Assembly: GCF_000585335.1 (NCBI RefSeq)
Contig: NZ_KK073872.1
Location: 946,001 to 1,010,000 of the forward strand
Length of the DNA: 64,000 nucleotides
From: Cloacibacillus evryensis DSM 19522
Lineage (GTDB): Bacteria; Synergistota; Synergistia; Synergistales; Synergistaceae
Direction of reading: 5' to 3'
This document shows, piece by piece, positions 62,731 through 64,000 of this stretch; position 1 is the first letter of the stretch, and the number at the start of each line of letters is the position of its first letter. Below the pieces are notes generated by a model that made no database searches, was not told the DNA's origin, and saw nothing but the letters and a program-made list of their open reading frames with translations. The position numbers were made by a program, and so were the translations under genes.

Positions 62731-63294
62731 CTGCGCGTATTCATCTGTATAAAGCTCCCGCAGGGACATACAGATGCCCTTGGTGAATGGCTCGCGGCCA
62801 GGAGATCCGCGGAAACGGGGATAAGATGGGTCGCTCCCGAGACTATCCACATAACCCTTAAATTCTGCGGAGAGATACATCCCGATATGACGGAGGCGAT
62901 CGCGAAACTGCTGAATAAAGAAGATATCGGCGGCCCTGTTGAATTATCGGTATCGGGCGTCGGCGGCTTCCCGAGCCTCAGCGCCCCGAGAGTTGTTTGG
63001 ACCGGCATCGGCGGGGAGATCGGGAAGTTGAAAAAACTTCAGCAGAAGGCCGAGACCTGTGCCTTTCGCTGCGGCGTGGCAAAAGAATGGCGGAAATTTT
63101 CGCCGCACATAACGCTGGGACGCCGCAATGAACACGGACCTCTGCCGGAGGCGGCCGTCAAAGCGATAGAAAAAGATAAAATCGAACTTCCGGCCTGGCG
63201 CGTAAAAGAGATCGTCATGATGAAAAGCGAGCTCACCCCGGGCGGACCGATCTACACGCCGCTGAAACACTTTGAGCTCCGCGGCAAACTCTGA
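62731..63294 (+). CDS. thpR: RNA 2',3'-cyclic phosphodiesterase with non-standard start
   Basis: The frame encodes a 2H-phosphoesterase of 187 residues with both catalytic motifs, HITL at residues 40-43 and HITL at 125-128. The conserved N-terminus RVFICIKLPQ begins right after a CTG codon at 62731, and no ATG, GTG or TTG lies in frame until an internal ATG at 62887, which would delete the first HxTL. An ATG at 62695 is in the same frame and overlaps the pncC stop, but is followed three codons later by UGA (62704-62706). Either CTG is the start or the 5' end is mutated. Confidence 0.75.
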   Translation: MRVFICIKLPQGHTDALGEWLAARRSAETGIRWVAPETIHITLKFCGEIHPDMTEAIAKLLNKEDIGGPVELSVSGVGGFPSLSAPRVVWTGIGGEIGKLKKLQQKAETCAFRCGVAKEWRKFSPHITLGRRNEHGPLPEAAVKAIEKDKIELPAWRVKEIVMMKSELTPGGPIYTPLKHFELRGKL

Positions 63295-63300
63295 TATAAT
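63272..63300 (+). promoter_or_regulatory. recA promoter
   Basis: TTGAGC (63272-63277), 17-base spacer, TATAAT (63295-63300), overlapping the end of thpR. No LexA box of the Gram-positive or E. coli kind is visible. Confidence 0.65.
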
Positions 63301-63349
63301 CATAAATGAAATCAAAAAGTAAAAATTTAGAATAAATGGAGGCAGAGAG

Positions 63350-64000
63350 ATGGCAAAAAAGGCGGTAACCAAAGAAGACATATTGGCGCAGGCCCTTGGT
63401 GAGATAAGGGGAAAATTCGGCGACGGCTCCATCATGCGTCTCGGAGACGAAGTGCAGCACGCGGTTGAGGTCATCCCAAGCGGAATCCTTCCTCTTGACG
63501 TCGCTCTCGGCATCGGCGGCGTCCCGCGCGGACGCGTCGTTGAAATATTCGGCCCTGAGGGCGGCGGAAAAACCACCATAGCCCTTCACATACTCGCCGA
63601 AGCGCAGAAAGCCGGCGGTATCGCCGCCTTCATAGACGCCGAGCATGCGCTGGACCCGCGTCTGGCGGCGGCGCTCGGCGTGGACACCGCGAACCTTTAC
63701 CTGTCGCAGCCCGACAGCGGCGAACAGGCTTTTTATATACTGGACACCCTGGTCCGCAGCGGCGCGCTTGACCTCGTCGTTGTAGACTCGGTGGCCGCGC
63801 TTACGCCGCAGGCCGAGATAGACGGAAAAATGGGAGAGGGCAGCAATCAGGTCGGGCTTCACGCGCGCCTCATGAGCTACGCGCTGCGCCGCCTCACATC
63901 AGCCATCGCGAAGAGCAAGACGACGGTTATCTTCATCAACCAGCTGCGGGCACAGATAAGCTCGGGCTACAGTCAGGGGCCGACGGAGACCACGACCGGC
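63350..64000 (+). CDS. recA: Recombinase RecA (N-terminal 217 residues; runs off window)
   Basis: The ATG at 63350 follows GGAGG by seven bases, and the frame is open to the window edge. The protein has the Walker A motif GPEGGGKT (residues 68-75), [10 protein letters not shown], Walker [11 protein letters not shown] and INQLRAQI, all RecA signatures. RecA forms filaments on single-stranded DNA for recombination and, in many bacteria, induces LexA cleavage. Linkage to pncC and pgpA is common in bacteria. Confidence 0.96.
   Translation, partial: MAKKAVTKEDILAQALGEIRGKFGDGSIMRLGDEVQHAVEVIPSGILPLDVALGIGGVPRGRVVEIFGPEGGGKTTIALHILAEAQKAGGIAAFIDAEHALDPRLAAALGVDTANLYLSQPDSGEQAFYILDTLVRSGALDLVVVDSVAALTPQAEIDGKMGEGSNQVGLHARLMSYALRRLTSAIAKSKTTVIFINQLRAQISSGYSQGPTETTTG

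Noticed and set aside
63295..63349. LexA/SOS box before recA
   Set aside because: Neither CGAAC-N4-GTTCG nor CTGT-N8-ACAG type palindromes are present in the leader.

Overview
The window looks like chromosome from a GC-rich (roughly 58% by eye) anaerobic, amino-acid-fermenting diderm bacterium. The gene mix (threonine-to-glycine degradation, ornithine/proline enzymes, Mop/MOSC proteins, a YadA-type trimeric adhesin and a Skp-like chaperone, a GH57-GlgP glycogen fusion) fits Synergistota, possibly a Cloacibacillus relative. This is inference from protein style; no rRNA is present to test it.

Layout. 1-2.5 kb (minus): the 5' part of an AbgA-like M20 amidohydrolase, an ArsC/Spx-fold protein, an Mrp/ApbC P-loop ATPase and a molybdopterin-binding Mop protein behind a likely molybdate-responsive promoter. 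2.5-7.2 kb (minus): an Fe-S assembly operon (Rrf2 regulator, IscS, IscU/NifU, MOSC protein), then a Zn/Cd P-type ATPase beyond an intervening hairpin. 7.8-13.9 kb (minus): glycogen metabolism, a GH57-phosphorylase fusion followed by glgA and glgC. 14.0-17.3 kb: an HATPase protein, a probable 6S RNA, a small inverted-repeat element and an IS1634-family insertion sequence. 17.4-21.2 kb: HAD hydrolase-rarA, a cobalamin adenosyltransferase operon and tRNA-Leu(CAA).

21.2-27.3 kb is an amino-acid utilisation island: FCD-type GntR regulator, GSA-like aminotransferase, sodium/alanine-type symporter and a saccharopine-dehydrogenase-like enzyme. Two promoters in it carry the same 27-bp palindrome, the probable operator of the regulator. 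27.5-44.9 kb is mostly core: MATE exporter, orphan LivJ-like binding protein, NhaP2-like antiporter, tdh-kbl, typA-DUF815, an unusual duplicated GntR protein, rocD-proC-diguanylate cyclase and PreA.

45.0-52.4 kb is the accessory, repeat-rich part: REP-like repeats, a non-autonomous element with ISAs1-like ends that encloses another inverted-repeat element, a frameshifted ISAs1 copy with exact 10-bp target duplications, a 12-C tract, then a Skp-like chaperone translationally coupled to a 1,247-residue trimeric autotransporter with a coiled-coil tail after its membrane anchor, followed by a Nif11-like small protein. 52.4-59.3 kb (minus): a ferric/phosphonate-type ABC transporter, CBS protein, ArsB/NhaD transporter and DedA protein. 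59.4-64.0 kb (plus): an operon of asparaginase-like pseudoenzyme, rimO, pgpA, pncC and thpR, then recA, which runs off the end. thpR has an in-frame UGA just after its apparent ATG.
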